Below are positions 5,495 through 12,945 of a DNA stretch of 22,301 bases, in pieces; position 1 is the first letter of the stretch, and every line of letters starts with the position of its first letter. A model generated the notes under the pieces. That model saw only the letters and a list, made by a program, of their open reading frames with translations. It searched no databases and was not told the DNA's origin. Source of the DNA: a bacterium (lineage in GTDB: Bacteria > Patescibacteriota > Minisyncoccia > UBA6257 > Colwellbacteraceae); contig JAJZPD010000005.1 in the NCBI GenBank assembly GCA_021811305.1, forward strand, positions 1 to 22,301, read 5' to 3'. The position numbers and the translations under genes are program-made.

Positions 5495-6883
5495 ATGGCC
5501 AACGACCAGAACAAGGAGCTGATGGAGAAAATCGTCACCCTTTCCCGCAACCGCGGATTTATTTTTCCCGGCTCGGAGATTTATGGCGGACTGCAGAACT
5601 CGTGGGACTACGGCCCCTTGGGCACCTCTCTCCTGCGCAATATTAGAGAGTCATGGTGGAAGTTTTTCGTCGAATCGCGTCCGGACATGGTCGGGCTGGA
5701 ATCGACCGTCATCATGAATCCGAAGATCTGGGAGGCTTCCGGCCATCTCGAAAACTTCACCGATCCGCTGGTTGAGGACAAGGTGACGCACGTCCGCTAC
5801 CGCGCCGATCACATCTTGGAAGACAAGGGAATAGATCCGAGCGGAATGTCCCTGGAGGAGATGGGTCAGAAAATAAAGGAAACGGGTATTAAAAGCCCGG
5901 AGGGGAACGAGCTGACCGAGCCGCGGCAGTTCAACCTGATGTTCAAGACTTACATCGGCCCGACTGAAGAAAAAACGGCTGCAGCCTATCTGCGTCCCGA
6001 GTTGGCCCAGGGGATGTTCGTCGATTTCCCGGAGATCCTGCGCGTCACGCGGAAGAGACTGCCTTTCGGCATCGCCCAGACCGGCAAGGTTTTCCGCAAC
6101 GAGATAACCACCGGAAATTTCATCTTCCGCCTGAAAGAGTTCAACCTGATGGAGTTTGAATATTTTGTCAGGCCCGAGGAGTGGGAGAGGCATTTCGAAT
6201 TTTGGCTCGGCGAAATGAAAAGGTGGATGAAGGCCATCGGCCTCCGCGATGAAGATTTGCGCTTTCGCGAGGTTCCGGAAGGGGAACGCGCGCACTACTC
6301 GAAGCGCACCGTCGATGTTGAATACAACTTCCCCTTCGGCGTAAAGGAGCTTCAGGCAATCGCCTATCGCTCCGATTTTGATCTGCGCAACCACGCGGAG
6401 AAGAGCGGCGCCGATATGAGCTATGCCGATCCGAAGACGGGCGAAAAGTTTGTTCCGCACGCCATCGAACCGACCTTCGGCATCGACCGCGCTGCGCTGG
6501 CGGTAATCTGTTCGGCCTACCATGAAGAAGAAGCGAGAACCGCGAGCGGCGAGACGGAATTGCGGACTGTCCTGCGCCTGCCAAAAGACCTAGCGCCTTT
6601 CAAAGCTGCGGTTCTTCCGCTCTCGGCCAAAGAAGAGCTTTCATCGATTGCCAAAGAGGTCGCATCCGAATTGCGGCAGCATTTCGCCGTCGATTATGAT
6701 GAAACGCAGTCGATAGGCAAGAGGTATCGCCGGCAGGACGAGATCGGCACGCCATATTGCGTTACGATTGATTTCGATACTTTAAACGATCACGCGGTAA
6801 CCGTCCGCGACCGCGACACGATGCAGCAAGAAAGAGTTGGTATCTCTGAATTAAGGGGATATCTGGAGGAGAAACTAAAATAA
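5495..6883 (+). CDS. glyQS: Glycyl-tRNA synthetase, single-chain class II type
   Basis: A 462-residue cytoplasmic enzyme that charges tRNA-Gly with glycine using ATP. It belongs to the homodimeric GlyRS type found in archaea, eukaryotes and many bacteria, not the alpha2beta2 type. The class II signatures are visible: SRNRGFIFPGSEIYGG and the WDYGPLG segment near the N-terminus, motif 2 as GKVFRNEI (about residue 197) followed by LKEFNLMEFE, and motif 3 as EPTFGIDR (GIDR at 329-332). The C-terminal anticodon-binding domain occupies about 370-462. Length is normal for the family. The start ATG at 5495 fits the conserved N-terminus and has no Shine-Dalgarno. It is flanked by two repeat elements (5085-5450 and 6884-7010). 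Confidence 0.97.
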   Translation: MANDQNKELMEKIVTLSRNRGFIFPGSEIYGGLQNSWDYGPLGTSLLRNIRESWWKFFVESRPDMVGLESTVIMNPKIWEASGHLENFTDPLVEDKVTHVRYRADHILEDKGIDPSGMSLEEMGQKIKETGIKSPEGNELTEPRQFNLMFKTYIGPTEEKTAAAYLRPELAQGMFVDFPEILRVTRKRLPFGIAQTGKVFRNEITTGNFIFRLKEFNLMEFEYFVRPEEWERHFEFWLGEMKRWMKAIGLRDEDLRFREVPEGERAHYSKRTVDVEYNFPFGVKELQAIAYRSDFDLRNHAEKSGADMSYADPKTGEKFVPHAIEPTFGIDRAALAVICSAYHEEEARTASGETELRTVLRLPKDLAPFKAAVLPLSAKEELSSIAKEVASELRQHFAVDYDETQSIGKRYRRQDEIGTPYCVTIDFDTLNDHAVTVRDRDTMQQERVGISELRGYLEEKLK

Positions 6884-7010
6884 GCGCAAAAATAAAAGCA
6901 CAAAGCGAAAAACTAAAAGCGAAAAAACAACGACAGGTCGTCAGTCGTCAATTCTTTTGCATTTTGCGCTTTAAGCTTTGCGCTTCTTTGTGCTTCTAGT
7001 TTGCTTTTTG
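6884..7010. repeat. Intergenic inverted-repeat element, copy 3, without G-runs
   Basis: This starts immediately after the glyQS stop. The left arm has AAGCGCAAAAATAAAAGC and ACAAAGCGAAAAACTAAAAG. The right arm has TTTTGCGCTTTAAGC, TTTGCGCTTCTTTGTGC and CTAGTTTGC. The arm vocabulary matches copies 1 and 2, but the centre differs (CGACAGGTCGTCAGTCGTC instead of the G/C-run core). AACAACGACAGG here resembles AACAGCGACAGG in the left arm of copy 1. Confidence 0.75.
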
Positions 7011-7033
7011 GGTGAATTTAATTTATTTTCCAG

Positions 7034-8308
7034 ATGATGGAGTACAAAAAAACAACTTTAGACAACCAACTGCGAGTAATCACCGTGCCGAAACCCGGCA
7101 GTCCGACAACCACCGTCTTGGTGCTGGTCGAGGCGGGTTCGGCTTTCGAATCCAAGAATATCAACGGCCTCTCGCATTTTCTGGAACATATGGTCTTCAA
7201 GGGGACGGAGAAGCGGCCGCGCAGCATCGATATCGCCTCCGAGCTCGACGGGCTAGGAGCTTCCTACAATGCCTTCACCAGCGTCGACTATACCGGATAT
7301 TACGCCAAGGCGGAGAATCGCCACTTTGACCAGATACTGGACGTGGTGGCCGATATTTACCTGCACTCGACTTTTGATCAGGCCGAAGTCAGCAAGGAGC
7401 GCGGAGTTATTGTCGAGGAAATCAACATGTACGAGGACTTGCCGATGCGTAATGTCGGCGATCTCTTCACTTCGCTTATGTACGGCGATCAGCCGGCCGG
7501 TTGGAACGTCGCCGGGGAGAAGGAGATTATCAAAAAACTTACCCGCGACGACTTTCTGAAATACCATCGCGACCGCTATCTGGCCGGCTCGACCATAGTA
7601 ATAGTGGCCGGAGACATTAACGACGAGGAGGCAGTGAAAAAAGTTGAACAGGCCTTTTCCGCTATCCCCGCCGGCAAAGGAGGGGCGCGGGAAAAGACTG
7701 TCGAAAAGCAGTCCGCGCCGCAGCTTTTATTGAAAAACAAGAAGTCTGACCAGACTCATCTTGTGCTTGGGGTGCGCGCTTTTGACGCTTTCGATGAGCG
7801 TAGGTTTACTCTCCAAGTTTTATCCGACATCTTGGGGGGGAGTATGAGTTCACGCCTTTTCCAGAAAATCCGCGAGGAAATGGGCGCGGCTTACTACGTC
7901 CGCGCCGGCGCCGATCTCTATTTCGATCATGGCTACCTGGCAGTTTCCGCCGGCATAGATAATGGCCGGATCATTGAAGTTACCCAGGCCATTTTAGAGG
8001 TGATAAAAGACCTTAAAGAGAAGCCGGTTGGCGCTAAGGAGCTTGAATTGGCAAAAGAACACACCATTGGCGGAATGATGATGGAGATCGAGACCTCGGA
8101 CCAGATAGCCAACTTTTACGGCGGCATGGAAGTCGTAACCGGAAAGACGATGCCGGTGGAAGAAATCGAAAAGAGGATAAGGGCGGTCACCGCCGGCGAT
8201 GTCCTTAAGCTCGCCCAGGAAATTTTCCGCGACGATCGGCTGAACCTCGCGGTCATTACCCCATTCGACAGCCAGGAAAAATTGCAAAACGCTCTCACTC
8301 TGCACTAA
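7034..8308 (+). CDS. M16 family zinc peptidase (processing-peptidase-like)
   Basis: A 424-residue metallopeptidase of the insulinase/PqqL-MPP family. The inverted zinc motif HxxEH is present as HFLEH (H48, E51, H52), and the third ligand Glu lies 77 residues later at E129 in VIVEEI, exactly the classical HxxEH-x76-E spacing. The C-terminal half is the usual partner domain with GGSMSSRLFQKIREEMGAAY, which holds the substrate-binding Arg and Tyr. The family degrades or processes peptides and acts as a two-domain clam shell. No signal peptide is visible, so it is probably cytoplasmic. Two ATGs (7034, 7037) are possible, neither with a good Shine-Dalgarno. The downstream AI-2E permease starts within about 25 bases, so the two are likely co-transcribed. 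Confidence 0.93.
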   Translation: MMEYKKTTLDNQLRVITVPKPGSPTTTVLVLVEAGSAFESKNINGLSHFLEHMVFKGTEKRPRSIDIASELDGLGASYNAFTSVDYTGYYAKAENRHFDQILDVVADIYLHSTFDQAEVSKERGVIVEEINMYEDLPMRNVGDLFTSLMYGDQPAGWNVAGEKEIIKKLTRDDFLKYHRDRYLAGSTIVIVAGDINDEEAVKKVEQAFSAIPAGKGGAREKTVEKQSAPQLLLKNKKSDQTHLVLGVRAFDAFDERRFTLQVLSDILGGSMSSRLFQKIREEMGAAYYVRAGADLYFDHGYLAVSAGIDNGRIIEVTQAILEVIKDLKEKPVGAKELELAKEHTIGGMMMEIETSDQIANFYGGMEVVTGKTMPVEEIEKRIRAVTAGDVLKLAQEIFRDDRLNLAVITPFDSQEKLQNALTLH

Positions 8309-8333
8309 TATATAGTTGATGGAAAGGGAGCGC

Positions 8334-9350
8334 ATGTCCGTTGAGATAAGCTGGGGGAGCATCTGGAAAGTGCTCGCCATTTTCGCTTTCGCGCTCTTCA
8401 TTTATTTAGCCAAGGAGGCGGTCATCGCTTTCGTTATGGCGCTAGTTTTGGCGGCGGCTCTCGATGGATTCGTCAGCCGGCTGGAAAAATGGCACATCCC
8501 GCGGATACTCGCGACCATTATTGTTTTTCTCGTATTTTTCGCCGTGCTTTTTTTCGCCATTTACAGCGTGACCCCGATTGCTATTTTCGAATTCACCAAC
8601 TTCCTTAATAACTTCTCGAGCATCGCCAGCCAATTCTTGGGCTACGCCAACGTTCACGTCAGCGTTCCGTCGGTCTCTTCTCCCAACCTGGAAAACTTGG
8701 TCGGGACGCTCCTTTCCGGAAATGTCTCCTTTTTCGGCCTGCTCGGCAAATTCCTCGGCGGAGCGGCTTACGCCATCTCGGTCATCATACTTTCCTTTTA
8801 CCTGACCACCTCCAAAGAGGGGGCTGAGCGCTTCCTTCTTTCGGTGCTGCCGGTGGATGTCGAAACCAAAGCCATCAATTTATATCGCCGCAGCAAGCGG
8901 AAAATCAGCCGCTGGGCGGAGGCACAGCTTCTTCTCTGCCTCATCGTCGGCACGATGGTTTTCCTCGGCCTCTATCTTATGGGCGTGCACTACAGCCTGC
9001 TTCTGGGAGTGGTCGCCGGAATACTTGAGCTGGTGCCGATCGTCGGTCCGATCTTTTCCGGAGCTTTCGCCGTGGTCGCGGCCCTGACCACCTCGCTGCC
9101 CCTGGGCTTCTACACGCTCATTTACTTCCTGGCCGTGGGCCAGATCGAGAGCAACATCTTTGTTCCGCTTCTTATGAAAAAGGCGATCGAAATCCACCCG
9201 GCCATCATCCTTCTATCGCTTCTGGCCGGATACGAGATATTGGGTTATGTCGGACTGGTTTTGGCGGTCCCGCTGGCCGCTTTCTTCGGCGAGGTGGTAG
9301 AGAGCAGCGCCAGGCAGAAAACTAGCACCCGCTCGTCACGGCTAATCTAA
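8334..9350 (+). CDS. AI-2E family transporter (PF01594-type permease)
   Basis: About 338 residues from the ATG at 8334, chosen because AGGGAG lies just before it. An ATG at 8319 or a TTG at 8316 would add 5-6 residues. Several hydrophobic segments fit the family's seven to eight membrane helices, with a soluble loop after the third (about 80-130). The diagnostic C-terminal part is clear: LELVPIVGPIFSG, then QIESNIFVPLLMKKAIEIHPAIILL and GYVGLVLAVPLAAFFGE. The family was named for AI-2 export, but members also carry Na+/H+ or other substrates and the cargo here cannot be told. It follows the M16 peptidase gene closely. Confidence 0.93.
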   Translation: MSVEISWGSIWKVLAIFAFALFIYLAKEAVIAFVMALVLAAALDGFVSRLEKWHIPRILATIIVFLVFFAVLFFAIYSVTPIAIFEFTNFLNNFSSIASQFLGYANVHVSVPSVSSPNLENLVGTLLSGNVSFFGLLGKFLGGAAYAISVIILSFYLTTSKEGAERFLLSVLPVDVETKAINLYRRSKRKISRWAEAQLLLCLIVGTMVFLGLYLMGVHYSLLLGVVAGILELVPIVGPIFSGAFAVVAALTTSLPLGFYTLIYFLAVGQIESNIFVPLLMKKAIEIHPAIILLSLLAGYEILGYVGLVLAVPLAAFFGEVVESSARQKTSTRSSRLI

Positions 9351-9409
9351 TTCCGGCAGAAAACTCCGCGATTTTTTCACCACCGGTATTTAATTAAGGC
9401 AACCATCCA

Positions 9410-10879
9410 ATGAAAGAAAAATTCTACGTCACGACCTCGATCGCTTACACCAACGCCAAACCGCACATCGGCTACGCTCTCGAGCTGATTCAGGCAGATT
9501 TTCTGGCGCGGCTGCACCGCCGCTACGGCGATCGCGTATTATTCTTGACCGGAACCGATGAGCATGGCTCAAAGATCGCCCGTTCGGCCGCAGCCAAAAA
9601 TCAGACGCCGCAGGTTTTCGTTAACGGCTTGGCAAAGGAGTTTAAGGGGCTGCGCAAAGCCCTCGATCTTTCTAACGACGACTTTATCCGCACATCGGAC
9701 AAGAAGCGTCACCATCCCGGCGCCGTCGCCTTGTGGAAAAAACTGGAAGCAAAAGGCGATCTGTATCCGCAGAGCTATAAAGGCTTGTACTGCTCCGGCT
9801 GCGAGGCGTTCATTACCGAAAAAGACTTGGTCGGCGGATTATGCCCGATACACAAGAAAGCGCCGGAGGAGGTGGAAGAGAAAAACTGGTTCTTCCGCCT
9901 TTCGCGCTATTCTTCACAGATCGAGGCGCTCATTAAATCGGGACAGCTGGAGATCCGTCCCGAGAGCCGCCGCAACGAGATCTTGTCGCTCATCAAAAGC
10001 GGGCTGGAGGATGTGAGTTTCTCGCGCCCCAAGGAAAAGGTGGAATGGGGGATACCCGTTCCCGGAGATTCAACCCAGACCATGTATGTTTGGTGCGACG
10101 CACTTTCCAATTATATTTCGGCGATCGGCTACGGTCGGGACGAGATTGAGTTCCGGAAGTGGTGGCCGGCCGACATTCATGTCATCGGCAAGGACATCCT
10201 CCGCTTCCACGCCGGCATTTGGCCGGGAATGCTGCTTTCAGCCGACCTTCCTCTCCCGAAGAAGATTTTTGTTCACGGCTTCATCAATGTCGGCGGCGAG
10301 AAGATGTCAAAGTCGCTGGGCAACGTCGTCGATCCTTACGAAGCGGCGGGAAAATATGGCAGCGATGCTCTGCGCTACTATCTGCTGCGAGAGATTCCTT
10401 CCGACGAGGACGGCGATTTCGGTTTTGAAAAAATCGAGGACCGCTACAACGGCGACCTGGCCAACGGCTTTGGCAACTTCGCCTCGCGCGTGACGACTTT
10501 GGCCGCGCGTTTGCCGAAGATATCCGGAAAGGAGCGGAAGCTGGATCAGTCTCTGGAACAAAATATTATCGAAGCCGAGAAAAACGTCGCTTTTTATGCC
10601 AGCCAGTTCAAGTTGCACGAGGTGGTGCGCTCGATCTGGGATCTGGTAAAAGACGGCGACGTCTACCTCAACGCTTCGCGCCCCTGGGAGCTGAAAGAAG
10701 ACGATCCTCGCTTCGAGGCGATTATGTTTAATTTAGTTTCTTTATTGGAAAGCGTCGCCGGCTTGGCATCGCTAGTCATACCGCAAGCCGCCTCCAAGGT
10801 TGCGGCATCGATCAAGCACGGCGCCGGCCAGGCTATCAGAGTCAAGAAGCTTTCTCCGCTTTTCCCTAAGATCTCATGA
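9410..10879 (+). CDS. metG: Methionyl-tRNA synthetase
   Basis: A 489-residue class I synthetase that charges tRNA-Met, including the initiator. The HIGH motif is HIGY at 19-22 and the KMSKS motif is exact at 298-302. The zinc knuckle in the connective region is present as CSGC followed by CPIH, so the last ligand appears to be His in place of Cys. WCDALSNYISAIGY and HVIGKDILRFHAGIWP are conserved active-site segments. There is no C-terminal tRNA-binding (EMAP-like) domain, typical of the shorter forms. The start at 9410 is the conserved MKEKFYVTTSIAYTNAKPH. The stop overlaps the tatD start (ATGA), giving a coupled pair also seen in Firmicutes. Confidence 0.97.
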   Translation: MKEKFYVTTSIAYTNAKPHIGYALELIQADFLARLHRRYGDRVLFLTGTDEHGSKIARSAAAKNQTPQVFVNGLAKEFKGLRKALDLSNDDFIRTSDKKRHHPGAVALWKKLEAKGDLYPQSYKGLYCSGCEAFITEKDLVGGLCPIHKKAPEEVEEKNWFFRLSRYSSQIEALIKSGQLEIRPESRRNEILSLIKSGLEDVSFSRPKEKVEWGIPVPGDSTQTMYVWCDALSNYISAIGYGRDEIEFRKWWPADIHVIGKDILRFHAGIWPGMLLSADLPLPKKIFVHGFINVGGEKMSKSLGNVVDPYEAAGKYGSDALRYYLLREIPSDEDGDFGFEKIEDRYNGDLANGFGNFASRVTTLAARLPKISGKERKLDQSLEQNIIEAEKNVAFYASQFKLHEVVRSIWDLVKDGDVYLNASRPWELKEDDPRFEAIMFNLVSLLESVAGLASLVIPQAASKVAASIKHGAGQAIRVKKLSPLFPKIS

Positions 10880-11727
10880 ACCGTCCCGAGCTTTTCGACG
10901 CCCACACCCACCTGCAATTCGCCGCTTACGATCAGGATCGCGAGGAGGTGATTAAGCGCACGCTGGATGCCGGCGTCTGGGCGGTTAATGTCGGCACGCA
11001 GCTTGATACGTCGAGGGTCGCAATTAAATTGGCGGAGAATCATCCGGGTCTCTACGCCGCGGTCGGACTGCATCCTATTCACACCCACGAATCTTTCCAT
11101 GATGCCGAGGAGCTGGGCGGCAGCGAGGAAACCAAGAGTTTAAAGAGCCGAGGCGGAGAGCTTGGCGAGGAATACTTCCGGCTCGCTTCGCACCCCAAGG
11201 TGGTGGCGATCGGCGAGTGCGGATTGGATTATTTTCACCTGCCAGAGGGTCGGGAAGAGGAGGCGAAGGTAAAGCAGCGGTCGGAATTCCTTAAGCAAAT
11301 CAAGCTGTCAGCCGAACTAAGAAAACCGCTGATGATTCACTGCCGCCAGGCCTTCGGCGACCTGATTGCGGTGTTCGAAGAGAATCGCAAGCTGCTTGAT
11401 CCCGCGCGCGCCGGAATAATTCATTTTTTTACCGGTTCGAAGGAAGAGGCTCAAAAGCTCATAAACCTCGGTTTTTATTTTTCTTTCGGCGGCGTCCTGA
11501 CGATTACCAACGATTACGACGAAGCGGTCCGTTCTGTTCCGCCGGAAAAAATACTTTTGGAGACTGACGCGCCCTACGTTGCTCCGCGCTCGCACCGCGG
11601 CCGGCGCAACGAGCCGCTCTACGTGAGAGAGGTTGCCGAGAGGTTGGCGGAGATCCGTTCCGTCTCCTATGCCGAAATCGCGGAAAGCACGGTGGAGAAC
11701 GCCTTCAGGATTTTTAATATTATCTGA
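10876..11727 (+). CDS. tatD: TatD family metal-dependent hydrolase / DNase
   Basis: A 283-residue TIM-barrel hydrolase of the amidohydrolase superfamily. The metal ligands are in order: DAHTHL near the N-terminus (HxH), GECGLDY (Glu), MIHCRQ (His), IHFFTGS (His) and LETDAPY (Asp). TatD proteins act as 3'-5' exonucleases or DNases in repair and turnover. A roughly 20-residue charged insertion (EELGGSEETKSLKSRGGELG) follows HPIHTHES. It starts inside the metG stop (ATGA). Its stop overlaps by 8 bases the stop of the convergent broken pilin gene, with no terminator between them. Confidence 0.94.
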   Translation: MNRPELFDAHTHLQFAAYDQDREEVIKRTLDAGVWAVNVGTQLDTSRVAIKLAENHPGLYAAVGLHPIHTHESFHDAEELGGSEETKSLKSRGGELGEEYFRLASHPKVVAIGECGLDYFHLPEGREEEAKVKQRSEFLKQIKLSAELRKPLMIHCRQAFGDLIAVFEENRKLLDPARAGIIHFFTGSKEEAQKLINLGFYFSFGGVLTITNDYDEAVRSVPPEKILLETDAPYVAPRSHRGRRNEPLYVREVAERLAEIRSVSYAEIAESTVENAFRIFNII

Positions 11728-12879
11728 CATAGGTGACGCTTGCGTCGTCCACCGCCAGGGTCCCTTCGGGCCCATAATGCCCATAGATGTATAAAGAAAC
11801 AGAGTGCGCGGACATCTCCCAATCGGTTGTCGCGGTAAACGTCTGCGATATTTTCTGCCACTTGTTGGCCGCGGATAGCGTTTGCGTCGACCAGGCGCCG
11901 CTGAAGGTATAGACTGCCGAGGAAGAGGAGTAATGGTAGAGGCCGAAAGCGACCTGCTTGCCCGCCGTATCGACCTTAGCCATGAACTGGACGGTTATTT
12001 TTGTCCCGTTTCTCCATCCCATCGAGGTTGCGGGCGCCGCCCAGCCGTAGTTTATTCCCAGCCAGCGGTGGCAATATCCATACAAACAGTTTCGGTCGAT
12101 CTCCTCGACGCCGCCGCTTCCGTTCAGCCCGGCGGACGGATTGGCGTGCGCGTGGTAACCGACGGTCGAACTCGTGACGCCGCTGTTATATCCTGAACTG
12201 AAGCCGGTAGTCGGCCTGTAGGTGCCGTTTAACGAAATGTCCCAGCCGGGAGTGTAGGGAGAGGTGAGCTGGTTGAAGGCGCCGTTGAGCGCGATACCGC
12301 CGCTGTTATAAAGATTCAAGTTGCTGCCGACCTCGTATAGATAATCATTTGGCCCGCCGTCTTTAGAGGTAACGTCTTTTTCTCCGGCGATGGAATAGGT
12401 GGCGGACTCCATGGGTGCGGTTAGTTCGTAGGAGTTGCTGGCGCTGTAGGTATAGTAAAGCCCGCTGGCGGCGGAATTCACCGGATCAACCGGCAAGATG
12501 CTTAGAGGCGAACCTGCGGAGGCGAGATTGACCGGCAGCCAGCCGGTGCCGTCGGGTTTGGTGAGAGAAGAGGCGTCGGCGCAATGATAGGAGTATCCGG
12601 CGGGAAGCTGCGATAGGCCGAGGTTGGCGCAAGTGCTGGTTGTGTCGGCCAGCGAAACATAGATAGTGTTTTTATTTCCGAGAATCGACGAGCCAAACTC
12701 ATTTTGCGCGGCGCTTACCGCCAAGTTCAAGCGGTTTAAGTCGTTTATTCTCCGCGAGTCATGCGCCTGTTCGTAAAGGCGCGCCGGGTTAATGAAAACG
12801 GTACGGTTATTAATATCTCGGCTAAGGTAAAGCTGTCGGTTTTTGACGCTGCGGGCGGAAATTTTCCTGGAAAGCGCAT
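11720..12879 (-). pseudogene. Type IV pilin-like protein with CBM-like C-terminal domain, frameshifted by an internal deletion
   Basis: From the ATG at 12879 the first frame reads a 13-17 residue leader and then SFTLAEILITV, a class III signal/pilin N-terminus, before running to a stop at 12745. A second frame carries the next part of the same protein: VFINPARLYEQAHDSRRIND and LNRLNLAVSAAQNEF, matching the INPAR...QARD..R..DL helix of CPR pilins. It then continues open for 336 codons from a TTG at 12730. The frames should join near 12800-12815. By comparison with ordinary pilins, about 31 bases encoding the middle of the hydrophobic helix are missing, which also shifts the frame. The long second part has pilin-type PVDPVN and YYYTYS-like segments. 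Its C-terminal beta domain resembles CenC-type carbohydrate-binding modules (WQKISQTFTATTDW, LYIYG, GTLAVDDASVTYV). It is a true pseudogene, a phase-off allele or an assembly error; sequence alone cannot say which. It is divergent from leuS. Confidence 0.72.
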
Positions 12880-12909
12880 CAAGTTAGTATGTGAAAGATT
12901 CGTCTTTAT

Positions 12910-12939
12910 TTTACAACCCGCCGGGCGATTGGTTAATAT
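12910..12939 (+). promoter_or_regulatory. Promoter of leuS, leaderless arrangement
   Basis: TTTACA (12910-12915), an 18-base spacer and TAATAT (12934-12939). The -10 box ends 6 bases before the ATG at 12946, so the transcript should begin at the start codon. No Shine-Dalgarno is present. Confidence 0.6.
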
Positions 12940-12945
12940 TAATCC

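Noticed and set aside
5651..6523. 290-codon open frame on the minus strand
   Set aside because: It lies wholly antisense to glyQS, whose motifs and length are unambiguous. The protein has no recognisable pattern and looks like a codon-bias shadow.
10864..11727. Alternative genetic code with UGA read as glycine, as in some CPR lineages
   Set aside because: TGA ends metG, tatD and the gene at 18413 at the expected protein lengths, and no conserved protein here has an internal TGA.
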